From contig JANEZZ010001907.1 in assembly GCA_026122225.1 (NCBI GenBank), positions 434,001 through 498,000 on the forward strand: 64,000 nt of DNA, written 5' to 3'. The first letter of the stretch is position 1, and each line of letters starts with the position of its first letter. The stretch is from Heloderma charlesbogerti. Its lineage: Eukaryota > Chordata > Lepidosauria > Squamata > Helodermatidae. The position numbers and the translations under genes were made by a program. Positions 59,330-64,000 of this stretch are shown in pieces. The notes under the pieces were generated by a model, which searched no databases, had not been told where the DNA came from, and worked only from the letters and a program-made list of their open reading frames with translations.

Positions 59330-62300
59330 GGTGGGGGCTGCCCCGGTTTAACCTACCTCACAGAGTTGTTATATTAATTCCCTGGCCATGTTGAAAATTG
59401 GAGACCTACCAGAAGTTTAGCCCTGTATTTTGGTTCATGCTAGCAGGACCATGTGAGCTGGTTTAAACAAGATAAAAAGGCTCTGTTTTAATTTAGGTCA
59501 AATTCAATATTATGTGGAAAAAACATTGAATTTGCATAAATAAAAACAAAAATAACAAACAAACCTGTTGTGAAGGTTTGAGGCCTACAGAAGCAAGGTA
59601 AAAAGGTCAGGGTTTTTTGTTGGGAGGGGTATCCTTGAAAGGAGTAGTTTCATTTTCCTAAGTTAAGTTTCATTTATTCAGATTTGAAACAGTACTTTCC
59701 GTTTGGGGGAAATTGGGGATAAAAAGAGAGAATGCGCAAGTAAGACCAGAGAGATGAAGACTAGCGCAGGAAGAGAGTGCAGGAAGAAGCAGGCAGGAGA
59801 AGTCTGAGTGCAGCTAGGGTAGAGGAACTTGCATTTTTGTAGCTTTTATTTTCTCTGAATGCCTTTTGTATCACTCAGCTCTGTTCAGAAAATACTTATT
59901 TTAAAATTTGCTTATTTTAATTTACCAGTAGACTGATGTGTCTGGTGTCAATCACCCCATGTCTACAGCCTAAACCCTGAGTTATTGGGAATGGGAAGTT
60001 TAAAAGAACGAAGGCGGGACTCTTAAGGAGGCAAGAGATCTTTAAGAAGTTGTTCAGGGAGTCCAGGTTATAAGGTGAACCCTTACACCTGTGTAGCAGG
60101 GTTTTTCCCCCACCAACAGAGATAGCAATGCTTAGGACAATTAAATTGAAAAATTTAATTCAGATAAAACCTCACCATCCCTCATAATGTGTGTGTGTGT
60201 TCATTCCTATGAGCTCATCATATCTATTTCATATTGCAAACTGGATTGCTTATCATATATATTTTAACTGAAATTATTTGTAGAAAAGCAAGGAAATATC
60301 TAGATCATGAAGTATCAGAATTGGGTAGCACATTGTTTATCTAATTTTGGCAAAGACCCTCCACACCAGTCTCTTTCAGTCTCCTGAAGTCCAGCTGATT
60401 AAATATACATTTCAAAATTTATGATGGATATCACTAGTAGGGGCCTGCCATGCCTTATAGGGGCCTTTCATGCCTTATGCCTTATTGCCTTGCAAGACAG
60501 GACCACAGCCAGGTTAGCGTCTATTCTAGCAAAGTTCATAATTTAAGCAAATGACTTTAGCATAGTTCTCACTGAAGTGGTAAACCCATGTCTGAGTTCT
60601 ACCACTTCAGAATTCTTGTGGAGACTCATATAATCACATGCCCCCGTCCCCTGTACAAAAACATGCCATGCACAGCATGTTAAGGACCATGTTCTCTCTA
60701 AAATACTAGAATTATAGGTACAGGGAATATTTAGCATCGAGACACATTCAGTCCTGTGAGGTCCTACTTCTAGTCTGAGGTAGTACAGCCCACTCAGTTT
60801 TAACACTGCAGTGGGAACTAGGCCTACACAAGTGCGGTCTACAACAAAATGTTGCACTATGGAATGCTCGTGTTCAGTGTTCAAGACAGCCCTGCCATCT
60901 TCCATGATACTCCATTCCATTCCCTTTCCCACCCAGTTTTCCAGTTTCCCCTCCAACAGTCAGTCAGCATTCCATTAACCACTGGGTATTGGGGGGTTTG
61001 GAAATTCCCCTCCCCTCACAATTCTTTCTCCTAAAGTTTTTTTTTAAAAAAAGTTTGGAATTTCCTCAAGCCTGTTGATATCTTCCTCTTGTGCGTGGGT
61101 AGTGCCATTTTGGCTACACAAGCATCCACACTCACCTTTACCTCAGAAACAGAGGGACAGATGGTCTTGGCTTCCTGTGGAACCCTTCCAAAGAAATAAA
61201 GTCAGAAGACCTACAGGGAGAGGTGAAGATGGATTAGTCAGCTGCTAACGCTGCTAGTGTCATTGTTTGTTTACTAAGGCCTGAGGAGAGTGGTAGAGTA
61301 ATAGTTTTCAACTCTTTTGGTCCCAAGGCCCACTTTTATCCTAACCAGCAACATGAGATTTTTTATAATATATGTTTAACTTTCATTTCTTTCCTTTTCT
61401 CTCTTCTTTGTCTTCTTTACAGTTTTTCCCTTAAAAAAAAAAAAATCTAAACAGAGAAATGCTCTGGCACATCTTAGGTCAGGCTGTAACCCAGTTGTGA
61501 AAAACAGCACAGTTGAAAACCAGCATTTTAAGGCATGGTGCCAAAGGAAAATGGGGGTGGAGATTAAGATGGAAGTGAGAGGTTGTTACAGCCTATGCAA
61601 AAATTCTATTTTAAGTCAGTACAACAGCAGAGATGGTATACGTGGGTAAGGAAGTATATGAACCGTTCACAGTTTGCAAAGGAAAGGCACAGAGAGGCAG
61701 AGCAGGGGAAAGTTTGGTGCTTTGCCTTTGGCTAAAAGAGTCAGTATCACAGCACAGGGATTCCAGTTTTCCCAGGCCTCATTTTTATACTTTAGAACTA
61801 TCTCTGAAACATATGAAGTGCCTTAGACTGGAACTACTGTTGTTTGTTCGGGCTATTCAGGAAATAATTCTTAATCCTGTGAAATAGCTTTCATGATGCC
61901 CGAGCACTTTACGGCCTGCCAGATACAAAATTTATTTTATTGGAGAGCTACATGGCACATCCATTCTTTCTCTGAGAGGAACTCTGTCTTGCCTGTGGGC
62001 TGCAGACTTACAAACGGAATCTGTTATAGCACCGAGTACCTTTCCCCAAGTACTTAATAAATTCATAACATGGAGAGAGATAGAGATCTCACAAACGATA
62101 CATGACAATACAATCCTGCCCGGAAGGATTATACAAATGAGAACGCTGAGCACCTTTCATGTTAAAAACAAAAACAAACGTCTTGCCAAAGGAACAGAAG
62201 AACCACTAAGATGTGGACAGTCCCACAAACACATTTATAACCTGACATCTACATCTTCAATTTCTCTTGGGAGAATTTTTTTTTTAAAAAAATCATTAGT

Positions 62301-62810
62301 AGCAAAAGAAGTGCAGAATCAACAAAAAATACCCCGGATCTGACAATTATCATGTGCAACTAGTTGTGTATAACAACGATCCACGGCCCTAGATGGAGAT
62401 GCGCATCCACTCTACAACATCCACATGAAGAGATGCATCCAGCTGACTTAACTGGGCTTGGATGAATGTTGTGTTTGCATTCAGATGTGCCCATACGATG
62501 ATCCTCCTCTCTTACTGAATTGGGGTGCGTGGGCGCTGGGTGTGTTTTTTTCCCCTCCAGATCCCACAACACTGATTCCTAAATTACATGTACCAAACCT
62601 GACAGGGGCTGCTTCCAAAGAACTTAAGCTGATTGTTCTAACAAGTCTCAATTTGGCTTGTTTATCTTTCTGGTATGATAGAAAGTTAGCGAGTTTCAAA
62701 GGCATATGTTTCACTGTTTCAAACATTTGAGATTTAACTGGGGGTGGGGGGCTGCAACGCAACTGGTGTGTCTGAACTATTGCTGTAACTATCAGTGTTT
62801 GATCTCCATT
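59330..62810. other. Non-coding sequence, nothing recognised
   Basis: No repeat or gene could be named. A small (GT)n lies near 60187-60200. Confidence 0.4.
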
Positions 62811-62814
62811 AGGA

Positions 62815-62965
62815 CATGAGAACATAAGAAGAGCCCTGCTGGATCAGACAAAATGTCCATCTAATCCAGCATTCTGCTTGCCACAGTGGCCAACCAGATA
62901 CCTCTAGGAAGCCCTCAAGCAAGGAATGAAGGCAAGAGCCCCCTCTTGCAGTCACCCCCCAGCAT
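62815..62965 (-). mobile_element. CR1 3' end, minus strand
   Basis: GAACATAAGAAGAGCCCTGC, TGGATCAGAC, GTCCATCTAATCCAGCATTC and CAGTGGCCAACCAGATACC are the reverse complement of the CR1 3' UTR that ends the copy at 20868-21690. Confidence 0.75.
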
Positions 62966-63109
62966 CTGGTAATCAATGATATACTGCCTTTAAACATGGA
63001 GGTTCAACATAGCTATTGATTTTAGGCATTTTAGTTCATTCAATCCTCCTGACTCAGAGCCAAACTAGATACAGCACAGGAACAGCATGAATGGTGTTTC
63101 CCTATGGTT

Positions 63110-63262
63110 TGAGGGCACACGAGGCAGTTTCTTTGCTGAAGTTAAGCAGGCCTAGATCTGGTCAGTGCCAGGATGGGAGATCATCTAGGAGTGCCATGTA
63201 TGCTGCCTTGAGTTGCATGGTGAAAAGTTGATGAATGATATAATAAAGTGATATAAATGAAC
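63110..63262 (+). repeat. 5S-rRNA-derived SINE fragment
   Basis: GAAGTTAAGCAGGCC, GATCTGGTCAGTGCCAGG, ATGGGAGATCATCTAGGAG and a TGCTGCC end follow the internal promoter half of 5S rRNA (AGCTAAGCAGGGTC, CTGGTTAGTACTTGG, ATGGGAGACC). They are followed by TTGAGTTGCATGGTG and a GATATAAATGA tail of LINE type. The 5' half of the 5S gene is missing and box positions are mutated, so it is a SINE remnant and not a 5S gene. Confidence 0.65.
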
Positions 63263-64000
63263 CATATCAATTATAGCAGCTACAGGCTGGGCAAGGATTG
63301 AGGCACTTGGATAGGGGTTTTAACCCTTTCCCCCTATGTCATTTTCCCAGTTAAAATCCACCCCCACACACGGTGCTATTTACCATGTAAGGCAAAACAT
63401 ACAGGTATCATATAATCTGCATTTTATCCAATTGTGCAGCAATTTCTCTCTCTCTCTGGCAGCCAGAATAATGTTCAGGTTAATATTCTATTTCACTGAT
63501 GGAAAAACTATATAATCCTCATCACCGCTAAAAACTGATCTTCCACAAGGATCACTTTGACACATGTTTGAAAAGCCCTTCTGAATCCACTGTGTGTTTG
63601 GGACCAGTGCTTAGTCCTTCTAGAAAAGGAATACTGCTTCAGTTTTGATGAGCTCATCTATTTCCTTCCAATTTGCGGAAAAAAGGATAAATAATAATAA
63701 ACATGAAATATATCAGGACTGCATTGTTAGAACTTTACCCTTTAAGGTTCCAATATAAAAAAGTTTGTCTTTCAGGAATGTTTCTGTTTTAGGAATTCAC
63801 CAATATGGCAATTCTAGAAGCCCAACACAAGTTCAATAAGAATTTACACATAAATCACCTCTGCAAAGCATGAACACAATCCCTTCTATATTTACACACA
63901 AATTAAGCCGTATATGCAACAATGCCATTTCAGGAGAGAAGACTGGGGGGTGGGGGGATATCATCAGGAGAAAATTGCTTTTATTCTAGTTTAACACATA

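Noticed and set aside
63110..63262. Possible 5S rRNA gene
   Set aside because: Only the 3' half is present, box positions are mutated and a LINE-type tail follows.

Overview
The window reads as a stretch of a squamate reptile (most likely lizard) nuclear genome. I found no protein-coding exon, tRNA or rRNA gene of the host that I can support. What can be recognised is almost entirely transposable elements of several ages, often nested. The host call rests on the combination of BovB/RTE, CR1 with its 3' octamer tail, L2 with a near-complete reading frame, Penelope-like elements, a 5S-rRNA-derived SINE remnant and many short hAT-type MITEs. That mix is typical of squamates; ruminants, the other BovB-rich group, lack the rest as young families. 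The species cannot be told.

Layout. 1-7.75 kb: non-coding sequence with a few foldback MITEs. 7.76-11.1 kb: a BovB LINE (+ strand), broken by stops and frameshifts and split by a 3' fragment of a second BovB. 11.26-15.7 kb: an L2 LINE (- strand) whose endonuclease and reverse transcriptase frame would be open for about 830 codons were it not split by a 961-bp hAT-like element (13192-14152). 15.8-17.2 kb: a Harbinger-like MITE, a Penelope-like GIY-YIG remnant and a 124-bp hAT MITE with a perfect 8-bp target duplication. 18.4-22.7 kb: two more Harbinger-like copies (one carrying a nested hAT), then two CR1 3' ends. 23.3-32.1 kb: an LTR fragment, foldback MITEs and an L2 3' end split by a second palindromic hAT element (30836-31644). 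34.6-36.8 kb: a decayed Penelope-like element (- strand) with two later insertions. 36.8-43.9 kb: the longest repeat-poor block. 43.9-48.6 kb: microsatellites, a solo LTR with a 5-bp target duplication, and an L2 tail nested in a MITE. 50.8-51.4 kb: the third palindromic hAT element. 52-64 kb: more hAT and foldback elements, L2 and CR1 tails, and the 5S-derived SINE.

The most striking feature is the family of non-autonomous hAT-like elements beginning TAGGGATG and ending CATCCCTA. All three long copies are flanked by 8-bp duplications (8/8, 8/8 and 7/8). Their interiors are palindromes made of smaller palindromes. In copy 1 a symmetric block of about 470 bp contains six perfect or near-perfect 30-36 bp hairpins. 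The subterminal regions carry AGGTAAGT-type motifs pointing outward. A shorter relative (19758-20013) has the same ends, target duplication and subterminal motif. I did not recognise this family from memory; whether it is already catalogued needs a database search.
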